NCBI GenBank assembly: GCA_963514095.1
Contig: OY741273.1
Location: forward strand, 19,960,546-20,024,545
DNA length: 64,000 nucleotides
Reading direction: 5' to 3'
Source: Eutrigla gurnardus
Taxonomy: Eukaryota; Chordata; Actinopteri; Perciformes; Triglidae
How positions within the stretch are numbered: position 1 is the first letter of the stretch; the number at the start of each line of letters is the position of its first letter. The notes beneath the pieces are model-generated. The model made no database searches. It saw nothing but the letters and a program-made list of their open reading frames with translations, and was not told the DNA's origin. A program made the translations under genes and the position numbers. Positions 23,988 to 35,267 of the stretch are shown piece by piece.

Positions 23988-26900
23988 CCTGTCCTGTTTG
24001 AGGTTTTTGGAGGACTGATTGAACATAATGATACAAAATTAATACCTACCAATACGGCTGATTGTTATAATTAATTTAATAATGCTGCTGAAAGTGTATT
24101 TATTTATTTATTTTTACCATGAATTGACATTAGGCAGAACGTTGCCTGATTTTTCAAATTAAGGGTCACCTTTCATTTTCTACGATACTGCAAACAGGTA
24201 AATCTTATCAGTAAACTACAATTGTTTCTTGACCTATTATACATATTTCATTGGCAAAGCATTTTTATTGCAGAAATAAAAAGGTCTACTGACTCTCTGT
24301 CACTCTAGAATACTAAGCAGTGGGGCTTGTCCAAGACTTAGACACAAATCATCCCTATTTTTATTCAGATTCAGACTCAAGCAAGACCTCTGCCAAAGTG
24401 ACATCAGAGCAAAGGTGTGCTATTTGCATTGTGAGTGGAGAGTGTTTCCAACATGATGAAATAATACAGCATGCAAATCTCTCTATTTTTGCCCAAACAT
24501 TCAGAGCTTTTGGCTGAACCATTCTAGAGGTTATCAGTGGCAGCGTAAGAATGGTGAGTTCAGCAGCAGGGAAGCAAAGGAAGAGCTTTTCCGTCTATAA
24601 CCCCAACACTGCAAATTGTACTTTAGAGTGCAAAGGGGCGATCCCTCGTGGATTAGCCTTAAAGTGCAGGCATACATTCCCCCCACAGTGTTGTTTTTTG
24701 AGCAAATAAGATGATAAATCTTGAGTGACAGGGTATTTGAAAATAATGCAGAATATATGAGGCGCTACCTTGAAGCACTGCTTGGTGCATTTGCTCCTGA
24801 GTTTCTTTGAGAAACGCTATTAGTTGTCCATCAGCTATACATGTCATGTACAAAAGCATTCTCCGCTGTCTGCTAGTCAGCGTTTTCTGTCTAGCCCTGC
24901 AGTACCCTGCTGTTCTCTCAGCTTGATGCACGTCCCACTTCTACTTGCACCCGGCTTGTAATTCGTCTCCGCTGCCGTTTCTCTCCCCTCGATTTGTTTT
25001 GATGTTCGAGTTTGGAGAAACTAAACCGTCCTTAAAACCTTAAGTCTGGCACAGCCTCACAAAAAAATGAGAGTATGGCTTTTTGATAACCTGGTCTTTA
25101 AAGTCAGTAGTTTCAATAATTCTGCTTCTCTTTGTGGTCCATATGCTTTTTTGGCTGCAAACGGAGCCGCCTCTCTCCAGGACTGTCAGACGTACGCTTG
25201 CAGTGTCTGTGATTCGGTCTTTCTTTCTGAGCGAGCAAAGTGCTTCCCCCGGGTAGCCTCCCCATGCTCTTTGTCCTCGACGCACAGTAGCAGTTATGGC
25301 CCGTTGCATCGTATCTGTGTCATTTCTCAGACACGTTCTGAAGGGGCTCCATATGAGGAAGTGGAAATGATGTCACGTGGCGGGATGACAAAGACAGACT
25401 TTTACAGATGAAAAATTGAAGATGCAGCCCAAGGAGTTCCTGGAGTTCTTACGGCTTCCTCCCGAGATACATTCTGTCATGCATTTATGATGAGCGACCT
25501 CTGATGGGAAGTATAGAGATTTTTTTTTTCTCATCCCAAGACATTGAAGAAACTCCTTGAGAATGATGGAGACGTCATACTTATTACCTTGAGGACATGT
25601 GATAGACCTACCCACGACCCCGTCTGTTCTCCACTGCTCTTTCTGGCGGGTCAACACCATATGTTCCCGTATCTGAAGCCTGTGTATGTGGCAGAGCAAA
25701 GAACGCAGGAAGACGCTGGCGTCGGCGATGATCCTGACGGTAGCATCGGGGAGCACACTAATGAGAAGGATGAGCATATGGAAGAGTGGTAGGACTTGTG
25801 GTGCAATAAACGGTCATTCTCAAGACTATTCACATTTTAATTATGATAATGAGCCCTTCCCATCATTATTAGCAGCGGGGCATCTTTAATGTCATTTTTG
25901 ATTGAATGCGCTGTATTGACATCATTTATTTTTGTGCTCACCTATTGCTGAAAACCTGTTTTTTTTGTGTTTTTTTTGTTTTTTTGCCACCATTCATCAA
26001 ATGAGGATTTGCAAAGAAATCTGTCAGCAGCAACGAATGGCAGAGACAAATCACGGTTCAGGCGTGTTATCCAAAACCTTGATATTAACCACGGGGCATG
26101 ATGGATTTATTAACAATTAATTTACCCGTGAATAATTTGTAGCACAGCCGGAAAAGGCAGGTGGTTGGTGTATTGAGCTTAAAAGCCAAGGTTTTTATAC
26201 ATCATCATCATCATTTTTTTTGTCAGTTCATTTAGATCAACACTTGTGCCTCTGTCTGGTTTACCTCTTTTTCTGGGGTCGATTGCAGTTGAAACATGGA
26301 GTGCAATTACCTCGGCACTATTCTGAGAAGCAGAATACGTTGTGCGGCCTTGTCCCTACAGTTCCCGGTGTGTAAGAACAATAATTGCAGTCAGAAATGT
26401 CTCTAATTAACTTAATTTTCACCATGTCCTGAAATATGTCAGTCGCTGTGGCAACGCTGTATGCTTCAAAACACGTTTGAGTTTCATGGAAATCATTTGA
26501 TTATGAACCACGACGCTTCCTTCACAAAGTCACAACTCTCGTTTTAATTATGTAAGAGCCACGCCGTGGAAGAAACCCAATGTGCCACGTTTTGCCCACA
26601 CAAGACTTTGACAGTAACACTAAAGAGTTTTAACATTTGGTGCAACAGAAGAACTTCTTCATTCCTTCCTACAGAAAAACAAATAGTTTGAGCAAACTCC
26701 TTTTTTCTTTGTCTATTGATTCCACGAGTCTCAAAACAATTTGACATGGTGCGAGATCCGCAGCTCCGCCCACGCCTCACTTATGTGCAACTCCGAGGCC
26801 CCGCTTATTCCAGCATATGGAGTGCAGCGACAGTGTGAAAAATGTTGTGTTTGTGTGCTGTGGGGAGAAACAGAGGGAGCGATCACAGGATACACAGGAA

Positions 26901-28177
26901 CAAGACGCACTATCACAGCAGAGACAAAAGAGGCAGAACCTGAGGGACGTGTTTCCTGGTGCACGCACGTGCTTCTGACGGCACTGTCGGCTAAGGATTT
27001 AATAAACTGTGTTTTTTTCCAGGCTGATGTTGGCGGGAGTAAGTTCAGGTTTGTGCACTCGTGTCTGTTTTTAACTGACAACAAAACATGTTGACAGCTT
27101 TAATACTTTTCAAAGCTATAAAGTGCATGTGTGGTGTTGCATTAGGGTTTAACGGTACAGCGATAAAATGTCAAAAACAGTGGAGCGCAGAAGAAAATCC
27201 CATTAGCTACATGAGAGTGAGGAGAGGCTTGTTTAATGCAGCAGCACAGCCTTTGCCAAAATGTGCCAGGTGTCTCGGGTGCGGTTGCTCGATGGAGAAA
27301 TTGAGACGCCCTCGCATTTTTTTTCAAATTTCATTTTAACGACAGAATGTGTACCCTTAACCTTTGTTCCACTTCATTATGGAAAACAAAAGAGACACGA
27401 TGCCAGTTTTGTCTATGACACGCACGCTGGCACTTGAAAGGAAATCAGCGTCCTGTGATTTTGGCAAAGAGAGAGTGATGAGAGGCGGAGTGTGGAGAGA
27501 CGCGAGGAGGGAGAGAGAAGAAAAAGATTGATAACCGAGTGGGTGGAAATGTCAGTGTGCTGCGGGCGATGCATTTTCCACATGTGGAAGCTGCCATTTT
27601 TGCTCTTCTTCACACTTCTCCCTAATGCTCTCTCAGACTTCACCTCACAAAGAGCCCACAATGTCGTTTGTGACGATATGTTGGTAACACACGCCTTTTT
27701 TTTTCTTTTTTTTTACGAGTGCATTTCCGGCCCTCTTTCCTTTCATCCCTCACCGTCATCCTCCCTGCATTACAGTTGTCCTCTTCTTGTCTCCCTTCTC
27801 CTCCCTGCTTCCTCCAGAGGAAGCCGGTGCTTCTCTTTAATTGACTGCTTTTTGTGTCTAACTCCCATATCCACTGTTCAAGGACGGGGCTGGGAGAAGA
27901 CACGTGTGTGTGCAAATGTTTTTCTGTGTTTATTGCTGTGTCTGTGTGTGTGTGTGATTATGTTTGTGACACCCTCACAGTATATTATTGTACTTTACCA
28001 CCTCATCTACCTTCCGCCAGGGTGTTTGCTCGCCCACCCAGGAAAAGCCAGGATTTGCAGAGAGGGCCATAATTATAATCAATCATATGGCAAACCACTT
28101 CTGAGGCTGGGTTTCAGCCTCCAGTGCCCCACTGCCGAGCAGCATGAGCCCGCCAATTAGGACCCCTCAGCTCAGGA

Positions 28178-28209
28178 CTGTATATACTCTGAGCTCAGGA
28201 TATATACAG
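28178..28209. repeat. 32-bp near-perfect palindrome
   Basis: CTGTATATACTCTGAG is followed directly by CTCAGGATATATACAG; the halves are inverse copies except at two adjacent positions. It could form a small hairpin or bind a dimeric factor, but no function is implied. Confidence 0.85.
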
Positions 28210-29543
28210 TTTTGTTTTTTTTTAGTCTCTGGGGACCAATCAGCCAACACGTACACATATACAGCAAACACGCCGGAAAGCATAATGTCTGGTGTCTGCT
28301 GAGGCTTGTTTGTTGGCGGGATACGCACGGCATGTGGGCCGCCACCCCGGTTTCTTTCGCAGGGAAACTCTCCATGGCTTGGATTCACATAAAGCTCTGA
28401 TCATGTGTATTATGTATCACTTAAAACAAATATACGTGGCTTACATCATCACACATCTACCTGACACCCAATGGTATTTGCAGTTTTGTTTGTGTGGCTA
28501 AATCTGGCTCTAAACAGAACATAATAATAAATTGGTTCTTTGCAACGTGACACCCAATCTATGTTTCATAAGAAACAAAAAAATTAAAACAGACGTCATG
28601 TCAGCTGGTCTTGCATCACCCGCTATTCCGGTTCTTCAAAAAGAATTCAATAAGTGGGCACACTCATGCGTAAGATTTCTCTTATCCACTTTGATGACAG
28701 AGCTGGTAGGTTGCAGACAGAACCTACTTATGCATTTTCTACTGTGGGATCAGTGCATGCCTGCAGGCAGAGCTTAGCGCCAGATGCACTGGCCCCTACG
28801 ACAAACTCCCTAATCTGATTAATCTCTTTCCACACAACACATCATATGCACTGTATCTGTGCAGCAGCGTTTTTCTCGCCATGGGTTCACGCGGTGACCC
28901 TGATTGATTGGATGGAGAGATATGCCAAGCAGGATTTCTAGCATTTAATCGTTGGCGTCTCCCCATGCATGTTTGCTGTGCATACACACGACATATTAGC
29001 GGATGTCTGTATGCATAAGTCATACAAATGCCTGCATGCGTGTGGGCTTGCAGGTCTTTTGAGCGTGCCTGGGTGCACAAGTAAGTGCATTTGCACACTC
29101 TAATGGATGCATGTGTAGGTCCTTCAGGCGCCATCATCCACCTCAACATACACGGATAGGTGTGGTCCAAGTGTTGTTTGGTATTTTACCATCAAAGTAT
29201 TCTCTCGCAACCAAGACGCTGTTGCAAACCTATTCAGGGTTTTAGTGCTGGGCAAATTTAAGGCGGCAGATGTATTGTCAAGCTAAGATGTCATTGTGTT
29301 TGCCCATTGCGTTTCTGTGTGTGCCCAGGAGTGTGCTTATTGATTCTGTCTTTATATTTCTCAAAACGGAACGGAGAAAAGTTTGGCTATTTCTGAGCTG
29401 CAAGCTGTGTTTGTGAGTGGGAGCGTGTATGTATTTGGGTTCTTCTCGCGCGTCTCCCGCAGTGCCCACCAGAGAGCCGAGAAGAAGGGCAAGGCAGTGG
29501 CTTTTTCTGTGGATGTTTGCATGCTGGGTGTTGTGACTGACCT

Positions 29544-29569
29544 CCCCCCCCCCCCCCCCCCCCCCCCCC
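29544..29569. repeat. Poly-C tract, 26 bases
   Basis: An uninterrupted C run. Long poly-C tracts are prone to slippage and sequencing error, so its true length is uncertain. Confidence 0.95.
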
Positions 29570-29817
29570 ACACACCCTTAATACAAGGCACCCGTTGAAA
29601 ACTGACAATAGGATTAAATAAATTCATATTTCTTTGTCACATACACAGTACTACGTGGGCTGGAATCATTTTGAAACAACTTACACAATGTAGAATACAC
29701 ACAGAAAATAAGCAAGCTATTAAACAGCATAACCGTGAGTGAGATACATACCGCACATATATCATATGCAGTTAATGGCAGGTGGATGAAATATAATTTT
29801 GAGTAATACATGTGTGA

Positions 29818-29945
29818 TGAGTTATGGACGGTGAAAGTCACTGGCTCAGGAGGCCTGAGGGAAGAAACTCTCCCTCATGCTCTCCATTTTGGCCTTGAAG
29901 CAGTGTTGGTGCCTCCCAGACAGCAGCACCAAGGAGTCTATCCTT
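29818..29945. repeat. Possible dispersed-repeat fragment
   Basis: The phrase GGCCTGAGGGAAGAAACTCT, followed by TTTTGGCCTTGAAGCAGTG and GCCTCCCAGACAGCAGCA, resembles a sequence seen repeatedly in teleost genomes next to retroelement remnants. I recognise the wording but cannot assign the family with confidence, and no reading frame is conserved. Confidence 0.35.
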
Positions 29946-31103
29946 GGAGTGATGGAGGCCTTTTATCATGTAATAAAAGAGATCGCAGTGGTTGTGCCTG
30001 CATCACTGTGTATGGATTGACCATGTAGTGTTGAAGAAAATATCTAGTCCTGAGTATATACAGTATATGGCCCATACATTTTACCACTCTCTCTGATAAA
30101 ATGTCTATTATCTTCACATCACAATAAAACACGGTTTTGGGGCAGAAATCTTCTCCTCTCAAATTGATTCTAGTAGGAGAACAGTTCTTCATCTTTATCC
30201 TGCCCTGGGAGTTAATTTTTAGACAGTCTCATTATAATAGCTCATATTTCGATGCACGCCAAGGTTCGGGTAGAAATGGTCCTTTCATCTCTTCACTGCC
30301 CTGCTTAGCTGGCGCTCGCCACTGCAAGGGGAGCGGGGGAGTTCACCAATTCATCAAAGTTTTTTATCAATCCCCTTGATATCACATCTTAATTGAGTGC
30401 TGCCGCCTGAGTGAACCTCGGCCCCGGCTCAGGATACAGCAGAAAGAATTTGAGTGGACGGCCTACACTCCAACCGTGGGGACCTGGACTGCTCGGGAAA
30501 TGAAACGCCTTGTAACTCGCTGAACTTTGTGCAACTGTCATGCGCTGCATCGAGCGAGCGCTACATGCGGTAGCACACTTGCTCATGTTTTAACTAGAGA
30601 GCCAACCACGGCCAACCAGAGCTCATTCATTATTTAGCCGCGACTTAAACCAGGTTCCCCCGGTTCCCCGACATCAAATTTCTCGTTCTTTTAATATCTT
30701 TTTGCCAACATAAATCAACATCCAGCTGGCCCGCTACTTCAAATAAACTAATGGTGATTTTTTGATCCGTAAACATCGTGCACCGGCCATCTGGCAAAAC
30801 CCCACTTGGCTGCGCGCGCTACACTCAGTGGCAGTTGTAACTATCTCTGGTGTGAGATGCTGTCATATCTGACTACCGGATCATGTTGTGCCTTCAGCAC
30901 ACCTGTTTTGAAGAGCAGGTTCATTCTTTTCAAAGAGCTGAATGCACAATTGACACAGGAATTGACACAAGATCGTGACCATCGTGTGGGCTGCTGATGT
31001 TGATTGATGGTTGATCTTGGCTGCTTTGACGGACATTTACAAGCAGCAAATTAATGATGGTTCATATATAGCTGCAGCCCTACCCATCTCACACCCACCC
31101 ACC

Positions 31104-31105
<2 letters not shown>

Positions 31106-31150
<45 letters not shown>
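31106..31150. repeat. (CA)n microsatellite
   Basis: An uninterrupted CA run of about 45 bases, first of three dinucleotide runs within 420 bases. Confidence 0.96.
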
Positions 31151-31152
<2 letters not shown>

Positions 31153-31235
31153 ACACACACTAAATTATAGTGACCTACATGTGGTGGATATTGAACTAGG
31201 TTACCACTAATCAACTGTACAAGCATAAGCATTGT

Positions 31236-31237
<2 letters not shown>

Positions 31238-31274
<37 letters not shown>
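31238..31274. repeat. (GT)n microsatellite
   Basis: A GT run of about 37 bases. Together with the CA run 90 bases upstream it forms an inverted pair that could hybridise within one strand. Confidence 0.96.
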
Positions 31275-31277
<3 letters not shown>

Positions 31278-31434
31278 CACAGATAAGATTGATCGGGTGC
31301 ATATTGGTTGGTTGGTTGTGGGTGTTTTTTCTTTTTTTTCTGGACGTGTGTTCCTGTCAAATTACTCATTCTGCTGCACCATCAAACCAGCTGTGGCTAG
31401 CGAGTACAATTGTAAAATTATATAATAATTATAT

Positions 31435-31438
31435 GTAT

Positions 31439-31510
<72 letters not shown>

Positions 31511-31522
31511 CACACATAATAC
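31435..31522. repeat. TA-cored palindrome with 14-bp perfect arms
   Basis: GTATTATGTGTGTA (31435-31448) is the exact inverse of TACACACATAATAC (31509-31522), and the space between is almost pure TA. The whole 88-base block can fold into a hairpin or cruciform. Probably a microsatellite that gained symmetric flanks by replication slippage or template switching. Confidence 0.9.
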
Positions 31523-31878
31523 AGAAAGCAGGCAGGCTCCTGTGGCGATGTAGAAGTAGATCACAGTGTAGCTGGTGCTGCAGTGACTGAAAACTCATTA
31601 CTGATGTCCTACATATTCACATTTACACCCGTTTCCACCGGTGTCATTCACATACTTTCCACACGCTCTACATGCATCCAAATGCAAACACATACACCCT
31701 ACATCACACGTCTATAGGTTCTGGTGCTAACGTCATCACCGACAGCAAATACACAAATAAGAATTAGAACACCTCCCCCTTTATTCACCGTATCACTTCA
31801 TCTGTCATAGTATGACACAATCAAAATGTGCATTTCCTCCAACTCTGTGCTGTTCTGCATGAATGAAAGGCTAATGGC

Positions 31879-31904
31879 CTGCTGCTGCTGCTGCTGCTGC
31901 TGCT
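31879..31904. repeat. (CTG)8 trinucleotide repeat
   Basis: A short CTG run in an intron, in the range of ordinary unexpanded repeats. No reading frame supports a poly-Leu, poly-Ala or poly-Gln protein here. Confidence 0.95.
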
Positions 31905-33504
31905 TGAGCGTATTGCGGAGCCTTTTCACACTCTGAATCTTGTTTTGCATGAGCAGTAATTGCTTTGCTATTGTGGCTGTATGACAGAGTGGTTGTCAGT
32001 AATACCTTCATGATAAATTGAATTGTGTGTGAAAAATATTGTGCTTTGGAGGGACGGAATGCACTGCATGCAGATGCAGTAATGAAAGGGAGAGTGTATG
32101 ATGGAGATAGTGTGATGTCAAACCTTGTCATGGTGGTGATTGTCGCTTTGGGCCCTTTGGCCGCGAAAACCATACCACCTTTCAACTCAATCAACATCCT
32201 TGTTCTTTCTCCTTGCTGAAGGTTTCCTCTTGCTCGGTAGTTTCTTCAACTACCTTCAATGTAAGCCCGTCTGCATCCATAACGGATAGTCAGAGCAACT
32301 GATGTAGTACTTAGCGAGAAAGTCTGCATTGGGCGAAAGGAAGCTATCGGTTGGACCTTCAACCAGGTGACCGTTGTTCATGTCGCATGTGAAACTCATA
32401 TTTATTTAACTCTACTTTGGTTACATAACATATGTACTTAATGCCTAACCATTTACTTCTGTTGAGTAAGTAAACCTAAAAACTAACAAAGGTCATGTTG
32501 TAAGTTTATTTTGAAAAGAGACTGCATGCATGTAACGGCAGAAACTGTACATTTCCTGTGAATCTGGAAGTTTATTTTCAAAGGGCCACTTATCAAGCAT
32601 CTGTATTTGACGAGTTAGGGATGAAATTGTTAAAGTTGCTATCCTCAAGAGTGAGTGGATTTGGTGACACAGTAGTTGAACGAGTTCCCACACCAATGTG
32701 TCCAATAATGCCGCTTGGTCAGCTTCCGACTCTGATGCTCTACGTACCCTACTAGCATGTGTGATGGACGTGTCATGGCATGTGAATATACACTCATTAC
32801 ATGCACTGTGTCTGGTTCATCTTCGCAGGACGAAAGAGACGGTTGTGTGAATATTCTGGCAACAAAATCTCTTCGATAGGTTCAGGGAAAGAGCGTGGTT
32901 GATCTTAGCTTCACACTGACATAAATAGCTCACAATAGTAGTCTATGACAACTGAGTCAAGTTACTATTGACTCATGTGGATCACATGACTAACAACCCA
33001 TATGACACGTTGTGAATAATGACATAATATCCATTCCCCATTCCCCTATCTGTTGCATCAATGTAGAAAGCATTGCTTTTATTGTGGAATGCTAAATTGG
33101 TAGCGTGTTCTTTCTAAAGTAAGCACCCAGAGAGCAACATGCTTAAGCACTATTGATTCACCCCATACAGTGCTGAGGATCTCGGCAGGCAATAAACATG
33201 CAAATGAGAATGTGAAGCAGCTATAGTTGATTACCTGAGGTTAAATCTAAATTACGACCCAATGAACAGAGAGTTTAATATGCAATATAGCTTGTCAAAT
33301 ACAATAAACCCTCTTTTTTTACAGGCTTGTCAAGTGCACAATCGCCAAAGGATACTTGTTTATTCAAGAGCACATAACCCCACAATGGTTCACATTAGAG
33401 GCTAAGAAGGACCCCAGTTATCTGTATCGAATGTTTTTTTTTTGTATCATTAATTAATTTATGTAAATTGTAAAACCATTGTGAAATAATCCATTATCTC
33501 TAAG

Positions 33505-33650
33505 TGGGGTGGTGCCGATCTCAGCTGAAGGCCAGGTACACCTCGGACAGGTCGGCGCTAAACACAGGCAGAACATAACAGATCCACACAGAAGGCTGAC
33601 CCTCTTGCTGTGAGGCCACAGGTCTAACCACTACGTCGCCATGCAGCCCA
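33505..33650. repeat. Possible dispersed-repeat fragment
   Basis: GATCTCAGCTGAAGGC, followed by AGGTACACCTCGGACAGGTC, ATCCACACAGAAGG, and CCTCTTGCTGTGAGGCCACA with CTAACCACTACGTCGCCATG, resembles a sequence block repeated throughout teleost genomes. It is decayed and lacks clear ends; I do not assign a family. Confidence 0.4.
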
Positions 33651-34237
33651 TTTTCACACCTCTCTGTTTTTCCATAACCGTTTCCATAACCGTTTCCACT
33701 GCACTCTTAAACCTGTAAGGTGTTCAGCCCTAGTCACTACACAACAAAGGGAAGATGAGCTTTTGCTCGTCGTGCAAAGCGAAGTTGCTGAGGGTCATAT
33801 ACAACACGTTGCTGCATACAGTGGCGGCCTCACACACACAACTACTGGCTTTCTATCTTCTTCGGATCGATGTTCTGAGCTTGTTGAATCCTCACAAAGA
33901 GGCCGTTTCGCCGCTGTTATGACTCTGTGACTACCTCCGTTGCCTTCTCAGAGGCCCAACCACACCACTTTCTAGGGCTGGGTATTGTTTAGAATCTTAC
34001 GATTTGATTCGATTTTGATTCGTTGGGTCACGATTCGATTCAATATCGATTTGATTCGATATTGATTGAAATGCTTCGATATTGATTCAGTATCAAGTAG
34101 AAATACACAAGTAAGAGTACCAGATCATTTTTTCAAATAATTTATTTAGTTTCATGCCTTATGAACAGCCGTGGTATAACTCATAGCATGATAAAACAGG
34201 ACACTGCTTAAACACTGAACTACAGTGAATGTAACGG

Positions 34238-34766
34238 GTTCACACCGGCCGCGGAAGCTATGGTAGTAGACAGTAGTAGTGCAGATATACCGTTGAAATG
34301 CACATATTTGTTTATTTACTCTTCACATTTATTAAATGTATTTTCTCTTCCTGTTTCCTAGTGCAAGTTGAGATACACAAATATGATCGCATTTGTCAAT
34401 CGCGGGAATTTATTTTGAAAATTGCTTTTATTTTGAAAATTGCTTTTATTTTGAAAATTGCTTTTATTTTGAAAATTGCTTTCATTTTGAAAATGGCTTT
34501 ATTTTGAAAATTGCTTTTATTTTGAAAATTGACCGGAATGTCTCGTGTTTCTTTGTGTGATTTCCTGCCAGAATTGACGCGTTCGCTCGCGGCACGCGCA
34601 AAAAATAGAGCAGACACCGAAACGATCGCTTCACGGCGCGGGACGGCCGCGCCTATTCGCAGCGCTCCGCGTCTGGTGTGAACTACACTATCGCTTAACA
34701 AGGGCGCTGAAAGGAAGCGGGCTCCGCTACGCGCCTATTCGCGGCGCTTCCGTGGCCGGTGTGAAC
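34238..34766. mobile_element. Nested GC-rich inverted-repeat element with duplicated terminus
   Basis: The left end GTTCACACCGGCCGCGGAAGC (34238-34258) pairs with the right end GCTTCCGTGGCCGGTGTGAAC (34746-34766) with one mismatch. The right end is present as two tandem variants: CGCCTATTCGCAGCGCTCCG near 34651 and CGCCTATTCGCGGCGCTTCC near 34733, each followed by a GGTGTGAAC phrase. CpG density is high in its right half, unlike the surrounding intron. The superfamily is unclear. Confidence 0.6.
34410..34534. repeat. 18-bp minisatellite, about 7 copies
   Basis: The unit TTATTTTGAAAATTGCTT repeats at 34410, 34428, 34446 and 34464 without change. Variant copies follow at 34482 (TCATTTTGAAAATGGCTT), 34500 (17 bases) and 34517 (ends GACC). 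Four identical units then variants point to recent expansion from one end. The apparent open frame of repeated ILKIAF is a by-product of the 18-base period, not a protein. Confidence 0.95.
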
Positions 34767-35241
34767 GCTGTACTCACTCCGGTCGCCATATTGTAATGGT
34801 TTGGTCTAGTGCGGCCCCCGTCCGTACAGCACGAATCACACGAGGGTGTCGGTCACAGCGCCCCCACTGGCCAGGGGCTTGAATCGATTCAGAAGATGGC
34901 TGAATCGATATTGAATTGCGGGGAAAAGTATCGCAATGCATTGCTGAATCGATATTTTTACCCATCCCTACCCCTTTCCCTCTCAGTGCCTTCTACAATA
35001 ACGACAGTGTGGAAAAAAGGGAGTAGGAGTAAGAGTAGGCTACCGATAGTTTCAGACATGACAGTAATGTCATGGTTAACTTAATAAGAGGATTACTATC
35101 CATGCATGATGGCACAGCCATGCGTGATAGAAAGACAAAACCCACATTAGAGCATACACACGATATGGAGTTAGTTTAGGTGTATTCTCTATGATCCTTT
35201 ATGATGTGTGTTGTCCTTTAAACATACATATCAATAGACTT

Positions 35242-35267
35242 CACACACACACACACACACACACACA
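35242..35267. repeat. (CA)13 microsatellite
   Basis: A short CA run; a GT run of 20 bases follows at 35362-35381. Confidence 0.95.

Larger units (their letters stand above)
33973..34970. mobile_element. hAT-type non-autonomous transposon (998 bp) with nested insertion
   Basis: It starts TAGGGCTGGGTATTG and ends TTTTTACCCATCCCTA, giving inverted termini TAGGG(C/A)TGGGTA. The flanks CCACTTTC (33965-33972) and CCCCTTTC (34971-34978) differ at one base and are read as an 8-bp target duplication, typical of hAT. Subterminal regions repeat ATTCGAT, AATCGATA and GATTCAG motifs. The centre is interrupted by a second inverted-repeat element (about 34238-34766) that carries an 18-bp minisatellite. No transposase frame is seen. 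Confidence 0.75.

Noticed and set aside
25544..25792. 82-codon frame with an acidic tail
   Set aside because: Initially looked gene-like (DDPDGSIGEH and EKDEHMEEW), but there is no known homologue, the opposite strand is also open over 134 codons, and no splice structure supports it.
27492..28160. 222-codon open frame on the + strand
   Set aside because: The longest frame in the window, but its composition is low-complexity (Ser/Leu/Pro/Cys-rich from CT-rich DNA), it includes a GT-run-derived CVCV stretch, and it shows no domain I recognise. A chance frame is more likely.
31879..31904. CTG repeat as a possible expansion-type locus
   Set aside because: Only about eight units, intronic, and within the normal range for random trinucleotide runs.
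34298..34507. Repeated ILKIAF protein frame
   Set aside because: An artefact of the 18-bp minisatellite, whose period is a multiple of three; it lies inside a nested transposon.
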